Translations under genes and position numbers: made by a program
The notes under the pieces: model-generated
Seen by the model: the letters and a program-made list of their open reading frames with translations, nothing else
What the model was told of the DNA's origin: nothing
The model's database searches: none
Assembly (NCBI GenBank): GCA_965218945.1
Contig: OZ244718.1
Span: 1,426,001 to 1,490,000, forward strand
Origin: DAOUJW01 sp965218945
GTDB lineage: Bacteria > Chloroflexota > Dehalococcoidia > Lucifugimonadales > UBA2985
DNA: 64,000 nt
Reading direction: 5' to 3'
Shown here: positions 15,185-24,087 of the stretch, in pieces
Layout: each line of letters opens with the position of its first letter
Numbering within the stretch: the stretch's first letter is position 1

Positions 15185-15859
15185 TTAGGCAAATACAGGG
15201 TAATGAATATTCCAATCCTTAAGTTCGGATGCTATGAAGTCCATTACCCTGCAGATTCGCTCGATCTCTTCTTTGAATGCAGCCTCCGATAGTTTGAATG
15301 AGAAGACAGTGTTCTCAGGGCGAGGACCAGCTAAGCCTTCAAGGGTTTTAGTTCGTTCAGGAGATGGACGGGGCGACCAAGGAATACTGTCTGCCTCCGG
15401 TCCAATTATCTGTCGAAGGAGTGACAAATACCCGTGAGATAGTGCGTCCCTGGAGAGGGGTATCAGTGCTAAGTCGTTCCGCAGTTGTTCTGACAACCGG
15501 GGTTGGAAGCATCTTGCAAATTCTCTGCGCAGGGATTCTGAGGACAGGGCTTCTAATTTAATGGTGGTGGCGCGGGTTAATTCAGATGGGAGATGTCTGC
15601 CGTTGTCTATCGTGCAACGCTCCCTCAACTCTGGACTGTCATATAGACAGACGGCCGCGACCATTTGGCTTTGCAGCCAGAGAGAGGCTGTTAGGAGTTT
15701 GCCATGCCGCACAAAGGTTGGCTGTTCATTAAGCAAGTAGAGCAGAAAATGCGGCGGCATTCCATCGGCCATCGGCTTTGCGTCAAATACGGTCTTCCAT
15801 ACTGCTTTAGGCTCAGGTCTTATCTGCTCGATCTTGGGTTTCTTTGATTTCTTGCTCAT
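15185..15859 (-). CDS. Unknown protein beside defence-type genes
   Basis: 224 residues from ATG 15859 with AGGAGC at 8 bases. The N-terminus is Lys-rich (SKKSKKPKIEQIRPEPKA). The rest looks alpha-helical and soluble, with no membrane segment or signal peptide. I do not recognise a family. Codon use is less GC-biased than in neighbouring core genes, which fits horizontal origin. It sits between a VapBC pair and a restriction-modification relic, so a role in defence or an accessory element is possible but unproven. Confidence 0.6.
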   Translation of the reverse strand: MSKKSKKPKIEQIRPEPKAVWKTVFDAKPMADGMPPHFLLYLLNEQPTFVRHGKLLTASLWLQSQMVAAVCLYDSPELRERCTIDNGRHLPSELTRATTIKLEALSSESLRREFARCFQPRLSEQLRNDLALIPLSRDALSHGYLSLLRQIIGPEADSIPWSPRPSPERTKTLEGLAGPRPENTVFSFKLSEAAFKEEIERICRVMDFIASELKDWNIHYPVFA

Positions 15860-15916
15860 GTGTTAAAGCTCCTGATACTAGGATACTACCGCTTCGGGTA
15901 CCTAGAATCAAACTGC

Positions 15917-16189
15917 TTAGTGCATCTCTCTTGAGAACCCCACCCCCACCAGCCCCAGTATCCCTGCGATGCGCCGTGCGGTGTCGGTGAAGTGCTGCAC
16001 TTCTTCAGGTCGAAGCGGTCTGTTCAGGACGCCGCGCTCGCGGTAGGAGAGCCACTTCTTGAGGACTTGGTACCCGCCCAGCTTGTAGCTCCAGACCGCC
16101 GACGGGACGTTGCGCCAGTAGGCGCGGTCGTTGAGGTGGATGTCGAAGGTGGTGTTGCCGAGGGTAAGATTTGCTGTGGTTGCAGGCAT
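15917..16189 (-). pseudogene. C-terminal relic of a type ISP restriction-modification enzyme
   Basis: 90 residues. The block AVWSYKLGGYQVLKKWLSYR followed by PLRPEEVQHFTDTARRI matches the conserved C-terminal end of type ISP (single-chain helicase-nuclease-methylase-specificity) restriction enzymes. Full enzymes are about 1500 residues, so over 90 percent is missing. The ATG has only a weak ribosome site. It may be transcribed but cannot act as an enzyme. Confidence 0.65.
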
Positions 16190-16476
16190 AGCCTTATTCT
16201 ACGCCATAGTCGTGTGTGACTACATCCCCGTGCAAGAGTCGGGCTACCCCACTGGCAGGGGACGCGAAGACGTTGAAGACTGACAAGAAGTGTCGCCTAC
16301 GACTGCAAACGCATCCCTTATTGGATAGACCGGTGATTGACATGCTTCGCAAGACCTGAATATGATGCTGGCATCTCGTTTGGATTGCCCTCTGAGCCTG
16401 AAGACTGCCAGTATGGGAAATCCCGGACAAGATAGTCCCGCGCCTCCTGTATACGCCGGCCGGGGGCCGAACAAAC

Positions 16477-18726
16477 GTGGAGATAAACCGCCCAGTGGAT
16501 ACCGTTGCCGCTCCGTTAGACATCCTGAAGTCGCGCTTTGGCTATGACAGCTTCCGGGGTCTGCAGGAAGAGATCATCGCTAACGTGCTGGCCCGCCATG
16601 ACAGCTTGGTGCTGATGCCCACGGGGGCGGGCAAGTCCCTCTGCTACCAGTTGCCTGCGCTGATATTCAAGGGGACCACCCTGGTGATCTCGCCCCTGAT
16701 CGCCCTAATGAAGGACCAGGTTGACGCCCTGAACGCCAACGGCATCCCTGCCCGGTACATCAACAGCTCTCAACCGTCGCGGGAAATCGAGCAGGCGCAG
16801 TCTGAGGCTCGCCAGGGACAGGTCAGGATGCTCTACGTAGCCCCGGAGCGGTTGGCCCTGTCCGGCTTCCGAAGCTTCCTCCACAGCCTGGACCTGAGCC
16901 TCATCGCCATCGACGAGGCCCACTGCATCTCCGAGTGGGGCCACGAATTTCGCCCCGACTACCGCAACCTGCTGCAGATGAGGCAGGACTTCCCGGAAGT
17001 GCCCGTGATTGCCCTGACAGCCACTGCCACGGAACGGGTGCGAGAGGACATCATCAGCCAGCTTGGCCTGCATCGCGGCCAGGTCTTCCTCTCCAGCTTC
17101 AACCGGCCCAATCTCAGCTACTCGGTGCATCCCAAGTCCGATTCCCTGGCGTTGCTGATGTCCATGCTGCGGAAGTACCGCGGGCAGTCCGCCATTATCT
17201 ACTGCTTCTCGCGGCGGGAGACTGAGGAGTTGGCCGACGACCTGAACAAGAGCGGCTTCGAAGCGCGCCCCTACCACGCCGGACTTGACGCCGAGACTCG
17301 CAGCAAGAACCAGGAGGACTTCGTACGCGACCGGGTCCACATCATCGTGGCAACCATCGCCTTCGGCATGGGAATCGACAAGCCGGACGTCCGCCTGGTA
17401 GTGCATAACAGCCTGCCCAGGTCCCTGGAGGGTTACTACCAGGAGACGGGCCGGGCAGGTCGGGATGGTCTGCCAAGCGAGTGCGTCCTCTTCTTCGCTT
17501 ACGGTGACAGGGCGCGGCAGGACTACTTTCTCAACCAGATTGAGAGCGCCGACGAGCAACGCAACGCCCGCGAGAAGCTAAATCAGATGATGGACTACGC
17601 CCAAACCCCCACCTGCCGGCGTCGCACCCTTCTGGAGTACTTCGGTGAGGAATGGACCGAAGAGAATTGCGGCGGTTGCGACGTTTGCCTCCGTCAGGCC
17701 GATGACTTCGACGCCACCGAAGTCGCCCTGAAGATACTCTCGGCGGTAGTCCGCACCGGCGAGCGGTTCGGGGCGGTCCACATCATTCAGGTGCTCACCG
17801 GCAGCCGCGAGAAGCGCATCCTGGATTTTGGCCACGACCGTCTCAGCGTCCACGGCATAGTCAAAGACTTCCAGCGCGCCGAGTTGCGCGAAATCATTGG
17901 CCATCTCCGAGCGCGGGGCCTGCTGGCTCTTAACGAGGGTGAGTTCCCAACCTTGGCAGTCACCCCCGGAGGCCGGGAGTTCCTCCAGCAGCGGGAGAAG
18001 CTGACCTTACCTCGACCGCAAACTCCCGAGGCAAGCGATGACCGCCGGCCCGGAAGTCGCCGCCCAACCGGCGCACCAGCCTTGGGAGAATACGATGAGA
18101 AGCTGTTCGACGAGCTGCGCACGCTGCGCCGCCGTCTGGCCGATGCCCGAAACGTCCCGCCCTTCGTAGTCTTCGGCGACGTAAGTCTGCGCCACATGGC
18201 CGCGGTAATCCCTCAGACCCTGGAGGAGTTCGGACGCATATCCGGCGTGGGTCAAGCCAAGTTGCAGCAGTACGGCGCTGACTTCCTGAAAGTCATCTGT
18301 GCCTACGCAGAGGCCAATGACATCCCCGCAGTGACCTACGACGTACCAGTGAGCGAACGGCGTGCGCCGGACCCCCAAGAACGCGACCGCGGGCATAGGC
18401 AGCGAGGGCGGGGAGCCACCTTTGAGACTACCAGGGATCTCCTGGCCCAGGGGCTCACCGTCAGTCAAATCGCCGAGCATCGGGGCCTCGCTGCCACCAC
18501 AATCCTCGGACACCTTGAGCGCATTAGCGACCACGGCGAAGTCCTCGATCTGGCCCATCTCCTGCCCCCAAGCGAAAGGCTTGACCAAATCGAGCTCGCC
18601 TTCCGCACCTGCGGCAGCGCCTTCTTCCGCCCCGTCTGGGAATACCTTGGACCCGATTTCACCTACGACGAGCTGAGGCTGGCGCGGATACACCTGCGCC
18701 AGCAGGGGCGCCTGGAGGAGGAGTGA
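16477..18726 (+). CDS. recQ: ATP-dependent DNA helicase RecQ
   Basis: 749 residues from GTG 16477; a second GTG six codons later is possible, and the ribosome site is weak. Helicase motifs are complete: 0 (FGYDSFRGLQEEII), I (MPTGAGKS), II (IDEAHCISEWGHEFRP), III (ALTATAT), IV-VI (IYCFSRRETEEL, IAFGMGIDKPDVR, QETGRAGRDG). A RecQ zinc-binding region (CRRRTLLEYFGE, then CGGCDVC), a winged-helix domain and an HRDC domain (about residues 540-620) follow. A C-terminal tail of roughly 110 residues contains a helix-turn-helix-like segment (RDLLAQGLTVSQIAEHRGLA), as in some longer RecQ proteins. It unwinds DNA 3' to 5' in repair and replication restart. Confidence 0.95.
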   Translation: MEINRPVDTVAAPLDILKSRFGYDSFRGLQEEIIANVLARHDSLVLMPTGAGKSLCYQLPALIFKGTTLVISPLIALMKDQVDALNANGIPARYINSSQPSREIEQAQSEARQGQVRMLYVAPERLALSGFRSFLHSLDLSLIAIDEAHCISEWGHEFRPDYRNLLQMRQDFPEVPVIALTATATERVREDIISQLGLHRGQVFLSSFNRPNLSYSVHPKSDSLALLMSMLRKYRGQSAIIYCFSRRETEELADDLNKSGFEARPYHAGLDAETRSKNQEDFVRDRVHIIVATIAFGMGIDKPDVRLVVHNSLPRSLEGYYQETGRAGRDGLPSECVLFFAYGDRARQDYFLNQIESADEQRNAREKLNQMMDYAQTPTCRRRTLLEYFGEEWTEENCGGCDVCLRQADDFDATEVALKILSAVVRTGERFGAVHIIQVLTGSREKRILDFGHDRLSVHGIVKDFQRAELREIIGHLRARGLLALNEGEFPTLAVTPGGREFLQQREKLTLPRPQTPEASDDRRPGSRRPTGAPALGEYDEKLFDELRTLRRRLADARNVPPFVVFGDVSLRHMAAVIPQTLEEFGRISGVGQAKLQQYGADFLKVICAYAEANDIPAVTYDVPVSERRAPDPQERDRGHRQRGRGATFETTRDLLAQGLTVSQIAEHRGLAATTILGHLERISDHGEVLDLAHLLPPSERLDQIELAFRTCGSAFFRPVWEYLGPDFTYDELRLARIHLRQQGRLEEE

Positions 18727-18771
18727 TGGACTGACCCCTCCATTCCGACCGGCCGCAGCTAGCAGGGGTTA

Positions 18772-18996
18772 GTGGATGCAACGTGGACGGTAGGCGTGGG
18801 ACGCAGCCATTTCGCTCACCGCGCGGGCGTGGTGTTCCGCGACACCAAGTCACTGCGAGACGGGCTGACGCTCTGCTTCGAAGGGCGGTTCGCAGGCGAG
18901 GCGAGGCGGCGGGTATCGCTGCCGGGCTATCCTTTCCAACGCCGGCGTCACTGGATTGAGGCGCGAAGGCGACCGAATCCACAAGTGGGGAGTTAA
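18772..18996 (+). pseudogene. Relic of a polyketide synthase acyltransferase C-terminus
   Basis: A 74-codon open frame ends with RRRVSLPGYPFQRRRHWIEA. The LPxYPFQRRRxW block is the classic linker that ends the acyltransferase domain of modular polyketide synthases, and EGRFAGEARRR before it fits the same region. Nothing upstream or downstream continues the domain. It is most likely the residue of a lost or rearranged PKS gene; chance similarity is less likely given the run of matching positions. Confidence 0.5.
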
Positions 18997-19191
18997 AATA
19001 TTGCGGGATAGTGGAGGAGATGGGCATCGTTTTTTGTCTTGTAGCGAATGGCATGAGCACAACAGATTGACGTTAGCGGATCACGAGCGCTTGGCCGCGG
19101 CCCCCGCGGGTATCCCTAAGGCGTGTCCTACGGCGGAGCCTTAACATGATTAGCGCTTGTGGCCTGCAATCGTACAATTGGGGCTGGGTTA

Positions 19192-20376
19192 ATGGGTAAC
19201 CTGCATCCCGACCTGAAGCTGGGCTTGGTGCTGGCCGCGTCGGCCGTGCTCCTGATGCTTGGGAATCCCGGGAACCAATTGTTGGCTGGAGCTGTTCAGC
19301 GGTTCGAGCTCTCCGCATCGACTTTCGGCTTGCTGACATTGGTGGGTGGTGTGGGCGGGTTGGCAGTTGTCGCCGCGGCGATTTGGGTGGACCGGCGGCC
19401 ACCGCATAGCATGATGGCGGCCGGCGCGCTCATATCTTTGCTCAGTCTAACTGTCTTCAGCCTGTCCAGCAGATTAACGGTCTATGCCGTAGGCCTGTTT
19501 ATATCCGGAGTGGGCTATTCCGCGCTCTCTGCATTGATATTCTACGCCATTGTCGCCAAGGGTGCGACGCGACATCGAGGTCTTTTGATCGGGGTTCTTG
19601 CCGCCATTTTCTCAGTCCCCCTCAGCATCAGCCGAATGCTCGCTTGGTGGATAGATCAACCCGTGTCGATAATTGCGATTAGTGCTCCATTTACCGTAGC
19701 GTGCGCAGCGTTAATCTTTATTCTGCTGCCTCGTGTATACACGGGCAGTTATAAGACTGGTCAGACGCTCCAGGGGGAATCGGGGACGCCGGGGGTCTGG
19801 AGCGCCTTTGCGTGGGCGACGGTAGCATACTCCGTGGCTAGCATGGCCAAAACCGGCTCCGGTTTACTACACCGCCCTGAATTTATGACAGGTTCGTTCT
19901 CAGCCCTCGATGGCCCGCTGCAGCCTCTGACTACCCACGTCTTCATTGGCTTCAGCGTTCTGCTTTGGGGAAGTGCAAGTGACTTCATCGCCGTTCGCCG
20001 GTTGTTTAGCCTCACTGCGCTCGCGCTAATTCTGGGGACGGGAGTTCATTGGGTGGCCGGCGATCTTCCTGTATCCATTGTTGGTATTTTTATGATTAGG
20101 TTTGCCTCTGGCGGCCTCATCTGCCTCCCCTGGGTATTGATGGTGGATATATTGCCCACTCGACACTTTGCGAAACTGTCGTTTTTCGTCCAATTTGTCG
20201 GAGGTCAGCTGGCAGCAGCGCTGAGCGCGTATGTGCTGTTCCCACTCTACTTCGCCGAGAGCTCCGTCCCCGTCTTCTCGGCAATTGTGACTGAGGGGAT
20301 CGCGCTTGTCATCGTAGCTGCTCGTCTACCGCGACCGCGGGCATCCGAAGAACGCGACCCCGTTACTGAGAACTGA
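19192..20376 (+). CDS. MFS transporter
   Basis: 394 residues from ATG 19192 (GTG 19159 is an alternative; neither has a strong ribosome site). About twelve hydrophobic segments are visible, with the MFS-type loop (IWVDRRPPHSMMAAGALISL) between segments 2 and 3 and a longer central loop near residues 190-215. The C-terminal half is variable and carries no substrate signature. It probably exports or imports a small solute at the cytoplasmic membrane. It is an isolated gene. Confidence 0.8.
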   Translation: MGNLHPDLKLGLVLAASAVLLMLGNPGNQLLAGAVQRFELSASTFGLLTLVGGVGGLAVVAAAIWVDRRPPHSMMAAGALISLLSLTVFSLSSRLTVYAVGLFISGVGYSALSALIFYAIVAKGATRHRGLLIGVLAAIFSVPLSISRMLAWWIDQPVSIIAISAPFTVACAALIFILLPRVYTGSYKTGQTLQGESGTPGVWSAFAWATVAYSVASMAKTGSGLLHRPEFMTGSFSALDGPLQPLTTHVFIGFSVLLWGSASDFIAVRRLFSLTALALILGTGVHWVAGDLPVSIVGIFMIRFASGGLICLPWVLMVDILPTRHFAKLSFFVQFVGGQLAAALSAYVLFPLYFAESSVPVFSAIVTEGIALVIVAARLPRPRASEERDPVTEN

Positions 20377-20753
20377 CGAGGAGGCGCGAATCCCGCTGCT
20401 CCTACGAAGCTAGTCAATGATCGTCATCCTGGGAAGTAAACGCGCCGAACGCGGGCCGGACCGGTTCGCGCCGCATTAGCCCTTGGGCGCTGTTTTGCCC
20501 GAAAGCCGAACACACACGAAACCCTTAGGTATAGAACGCCAAATACGGAATTTGCACGGCGACTGAGACTATAGTAGGATGCACTTACCTTGCGTTGCGA
20601 GGGTGTCACTCGGCATTTGCAAGGCCGGAATCCGCGCTGAACCCGAAGGGCCATCGCCTGATGGCAGAGTGCGCTTGGTCAAAATGCAGGCAGGCTTCGT
20701 TTCTAATAATGTTGCCGCCTTCTCACCTGACCCTGGATGAAGGAGATGATGAG
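20377..20753 (+). other. Intergenic leader of the LppX-like operon
   Basis: No gene seen. It holds a weak -35/-10 pair (TTGCAC at 20552, 17-base gap, TAGGAT at 20575) that would start a transcript about 165 bases before the lipoprotein gene. In-frame upstream ATGs for that gene exist but would put extra residues before the signal peptide. Confidence 0.35.
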
Positions 20754-21524
20754 ATGAGATTGTCCACGACGTTAATACGCTGGCTGTCAATCACCCTGTT
20801 ACTTATCGGTTCCCTGTTCCTGGCAGCGGCGTGCTCAGAGGAGCCTACGCCTGCTCCCACCACTGCACCCACTGCTACTCCCGTCCCCACGCCCACCCCA
20901 AGTGTGGACGAGTTCCTTGCGGCGGTAAGGGCGAGTATAACCGGAATGGAGACGGCAAAGTTCGGTTTGATCGACGAAACGGAAACGGGAGCTCTGTTCC
21001 TTGGAATGACTTTCAAGAGCATGGAAGCAGAATTGGAGACCCCCAGCAGCGTTAGGATGGTGGTGAGCGTAGGGGCTTCCGGCTTCGGTTTTGTGGAAAT
21101 CGAAATAATAGAGGTCGAGGAGCAGGCATTCTTGAAACCTTCCGAAGGCGCGCCGTGGGCCCCATTGCCACCGGACCAGGTGCCCTTCGATTTTGCGGGA
21201 CTGGGTGTGGTTTTTGCCACTTTGCAAGATACAATCCAGAACGTGGCCATGACAGGTCGGGAGACCTTGGAGGGCAACCAGACCATTCGCGTAGAAGGAG
21301 TTATTCCGTCTGAGGCCCTGTTGCCTCTTATCACGTCCGCGGATTCCGGGCATGAGGTGACCCTGACCTTGTGGATTGATGAAACAGAACTTGTCTTGCG
21401 ACAGGCAAGGCTTGCGGGCCAGATTTACGACGCCGACGCCCCGGAGACCACCCGTCTTCTAACCATTGAAGACATCAACGTCCCGGTTGACATCGAGCTT
21501 CCGGATATAGCCTCAGGCCCGTGA
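20754..21524 (+). CDS. LppX/LprG-like lipid-binding lipoprotein
   Basis: 256 residues from ATG 20754 with GAAGGAG upstream, chosen because the signal peptide (RLSTTLIRWLSITLLLIG, lipobox AAAC) starts there. After a short PTPAPTTAPT stalk, the domain has the LppX/LprA/F/G pattern. An opening helix reads VDEFLAAVRASITGMETAKF, antiparallel strands follow (MEAELETPSSVRMVVSVGA..), and the domain closes with strands on Leu/Ile-rich motifs ending in DINVPVDIELP. In mycobacteria such proteins carry triacylglycerides or lipoglycans across the envelope with an MFS partner. The next gene overlaps by four bases and encodes such a transporter. Confidence 0.75.
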   Translation: MRLSTTLIRWLSITLLLIGSLFLAAACSEEPTPAPTTAPTATPVPTPTPSVDEFLAAVRASITGMETAKFGLIDETETGALFLGMTFKSMEAELETPSSVRMVVSVGASGFGFVEIEIIEVEEQAFLKPSEGAPWAPLPPDQVPFDFAGLGVVFATLQDTIQNVAMTGRETLEGNQTIRVEGVIPSEALLPLITSADSGHEVTLTLWIDETELVLRQARLAGQIYDADAPETTRLLTIEDINVPVDIELPDIASGP

Positions 21525-22984
21525 GCGGCGTGAGGTCTACCCTCATCCGTCTGGGGTCTTCCCAGCCGGTTGTACTGGGGATTCTCTGCCTGGGGGTATT
21601 TTCGACTGCCCTGGACCAGACCGTTGTGGTTGCCGCCCTGCCGCTCCTCATGGTGGACCTGGAGATACCCCTAACGGACCTGGACAAGGCCTCCTGGATC
21701 ATAACCGGGTACCTGATCAGCTACACCGTGGCCATGCCGCTGGTGGGACGTCTCTCCGATGTCTACGGCCGCGTCAGAATGTTCCAGGTGTCACTGGTTG
21801 TATTCGCCCTTGGGTCGGGGTTGGTAGCGCTTGCGCCGAACTTCACCTGGATTGTGCCCGCCAGAGTGATTCAGGCCGTAGGGGGCGGAGCCACGGTCCC
21901 GATAGGTCTTGCTATGGCCGTGGCAGCCGTATCGACGGAAAAGAGGGGGCTAGCCATAGGACTGGTTGCCGCCTCGGCTGAGGCCGGGTCAGTTGTGGGC
22001 CCTCTCTATGGGGGATACATCATCGAATGGATTGGCTGGCGATGGATCTTCTGGTTCGACGTGCCACAGAGCCTCCTTCTGATAGGGTTGATGGCCATTC
22101 TGCCAAACCGCGCCAACCCTGACGCCAAGATGGACTACTTCGGGGCATTGACGCTTGGAGCGGCACTCACGGTTTTGACTGTTGCACTGGCACAAAGAAG
22201 CATCTTCACCGCGGAGTCCGTCTACCCGTACCTGGCGCTGGCTGTAGCAGCCGTCCTCATCGCCGTCCTCATCGCCGTGGAGAGGAGGGCAGTCCAACCT
22301 CTGCTGGCATCCTTCCTGTATACCTCCAGGGCGTTCCTGTCATCCAACATTGCACAGTTCCTGGTTGGGATCGCGCTGATCATGGCTCTGGTATGCGTAC
22401 CCCTCATGGCCGGAACCGTCATGGAGAAGGGGCCGCTGGAAAGCGCGCTCAGCCTGGTTCGGCTTACGGCCGCCATTCCGGTGGGGGCATTGGTAGGAGG
22501 CTACATTCTTCGCTGGACGGGCGTCAGAGAAGTGTGCATAGTCGGTCTTGCGTTGATGGGAACGGGCCTGCTCTTCATGAGCGGATGGGAGACGGAAGTC
22601 GGGGAGGTCAGGCTAACCTTGCCTCTGGTGGCAGCCGGTTTGGGATTCGGCCTGGTCATTCCTCCGATAGGCGTGAGCGCTTTGAGCGCAGCGCCCAGCG
22701 ACTATTGGGGAGCAACGGCCTCACTGGTCACCGCATCTCGAATGGTTGGAATGGCGCTGGGGCTGGCGGCGCTGTCCGCGTGGGGTATAGAACGCTTCTA
22801 CAGCCTGACCGCCGACGTGAGTATCGGATCGAACTTCGACGAGACCGAGGCCATCCTGATAGAAGCCGGCGTTACCGTGTTCCAGAACCTCTTTATGATA
22901 TCGGGGTTCCTGTCCCTGATTGCAATCGTGCCGGCCCTGCTAATGAAGGTGGAAGATGCCAGAGAAACGAATGACCTTGCCTGA
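21521..22984 (+). CDS. P55-like DHA2-family MFS exporter
   Basis: 487 residues from GTG 21521, overlapping the lipoprotein stop (GTGA). About 14 membrane segments. Motif A is GRLSDVYGRVRMFQVSL and motif C-like glycines are in AASAEAGSVVGPLYGGYI. The ALDQTVVVAALPLLMVDL opening with Asp is typical of DHA2 exporters. In mycobacteria the P55/Rv1410c exporter is coded with the lipoprotein LprG and moves lipids to the outer envelope. The gene order and overlap here argue for the same pairing. The likely substrate is a membrane lipid or hydrophobic compound. Confidence 0.85.
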   Translation: MSGVRSTLIRLGSSQPVVLGILCLGVFSTALDQTVVVAALPLLMVDLEIPLTDLDKASWIITGYLISYTVAMPLVGRLSDVYGRVRMFQVSLVVFALGSGLVALAPNFTWIVPARVIQAVGGGATVPIGLAMAVAAVSTEKRGLAIGLVAASAEAGSVVGPLYGGYIIEWIGWRWIFWFDVPQSLLLIGLMAILPNRANPDAKMDYFGALTLGAALTVLTVALAQRSIFTAESVYPYLALAVAAVLIAVLIAVERRAVQPLLASFLYTSRAFLSSNIAQFLVGIALIMALVCVPLMAGTVMEKGPLESALSLVRLTAAIPVGALVGGYILRWTGVREVCIVGLALMGTGLLFMSGWETEVGEVRLTLPLVAAGLGFGLVIPPIGVSALSAAPSDYWGATASLVTASRMVGMALGLAALSAWGIERFYSLTADVSIGSNFDETEAILIEAGVTVFQNLFMISGFLSLIAIVPALLMKVEDARETNDLA

Positions 22985-23541
22985 GGTTGCGCCTGACGAA
23001 GAGTGGCAAGTCGTACAGGCGACCGTCTCAGACTGGCCTGCGGACATAGTCGGTGGTAGGGTATTCGGCAATAGCGATAGGCGAGGTATCTTGAGTTCTT
23101 CGATATCGAAACCGCCACGCCATGCAGACGTGGGACCAGGGACACGACGCTTTTATCAGAACCTAGACCCGGGAATATGCGGCGCCCGACTTTATACCCG
23201 TCACTCGGCCGATGGTTTCCACGCGGCTTCACTCGTCGTACATGGGCGCCGCCTGCACTTTCACCTGCTCCGACTGGCGGGAGGATTCCATCCCAGGAAT
23301 GAAGTGGCAGAGACATCCGCTGCGCCGGCATAGCCTGCCCTTGTGGAAACTGGGGCCTGCTTTCCCTGAGAGCGACCATGATTTGGCAACCAGTCTGACC
23401 CGCGCCTGGGACACTGCATCCCATCTCGATAAGCTCTGTGTTGGGCCGCGTGCAAATCTCCCTGTAACCGCGGCAGTCTCCCTCTCGCTTCTTGTCCCGT
23501 GACCAACGGATGTCGGAAATGCAAACAATATGCCCCATATA
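22985..23541. other. Long intergenic stretch, no gene recognised
   Basis: Open frames on both strands lack ribosome sites and recognisable content. A perfect 12-base palindrome, TTCGATATCGAA, lies at 23099-23110. Its role is unknown. Confidence 0.45.
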
Positions 23542-23570
23542 TTGACTAGTTTCAGGTATTTCGGCATAAT
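23542..23570 (+). promoter_or_regulatory. Strong sigma-70-type promoter
   Basis: TTGACT, exactly 17 bases, then CATAAT: five of six matches in each box. It lies 38 bases before the TTG start of the DUF35 gene and should drive the two-gene unit that ends at the hairpin at 25483. Confidence 0.7.
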
Positions 23571-23607
23571 ACCGAGTGGCTTCTAATATCAAAAAGGGAG
23601 GTAAGAT

Positions 23608-24030
23608 TTGCCGAAACAATCGCCGATTCCGGAAGATGTGGACAGGGGGTTCTGGGAGGCCTGTAACGAAGACAGGCTGGTTGTACAAAACTGCACTGCC
23701 TGCGACAGGTTGCAGCAGCCGCCGGAGGCGACCTGCTACCAGTGTGGTTCTGCGGATCACTTCGAATGGAAGGAGATGCCAGGCCGCGGAGTCATTTACA
23801 CCTACGCGGTGATGTATGACAACCCGGTACCGTTGCTCTTTGAAGACCAGCCCTTCAACGTGGCTGTAGTATCGTTACTGGACGACGCTGGTAATGACTC
23901 TGGCATGAAGTTGCTGTCGCATCTACCGGGGACTCCCCTGGACGAGGTGCCGATAGGGGCCACCGTACAGGTGGAGTTCGAGGTGACCGGGGGGACCGGC
24001 CAGAAGGTCCCAGAGTTCAGGGTAGTATAG
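23608..24030 (+). CDS. DUF35 zinc-ribbon/OB-fold acyl-CoA-associated protein
   Basis: 140 residues from TTG 23608 behind GGGAGGT. The rubredoxin-like zinc ribbon has CTACDRLQQPPEATCYQCG (two CxxC pairs), followed by the OB-fold (GRGVIYTYAVMY) and an EVPIGATVQVEFE turn. DUF35 proteins partner thiolase or HMG-CoA-synthase-like enzymes, as a scaffold that channels the acyl-CoA intermediate. The gene directly downstream encodes a thiolase-like protein, so a two-subunit complex in the cytosol is likely. Confidence 0.88.
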   Translation: MPKQSPIPEDVDRGFWEACNEDRLVVQNCTACDRLQQPPEATCYQCGSADHFEWKEMPGRGVIYTYAVMYDNPVPLLFEDQPFNVAVVSLLDDAGNDSGMKLLSHLPGTPLDEVPIGATVQVEFEVTGGTGQKVPEFRVV

Positions 24031-24087
24031 GCTAGGCCTGCCCACCGTTTCAATTGCGATAGGGATTTAAGTAAGGGAGGTAATCCA

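Noticed and set aside
19009..19072. GGAGG followed by ATG and a 16-codon frame
   Set aside because: Too short and without a regulatory pattern; probably chance.
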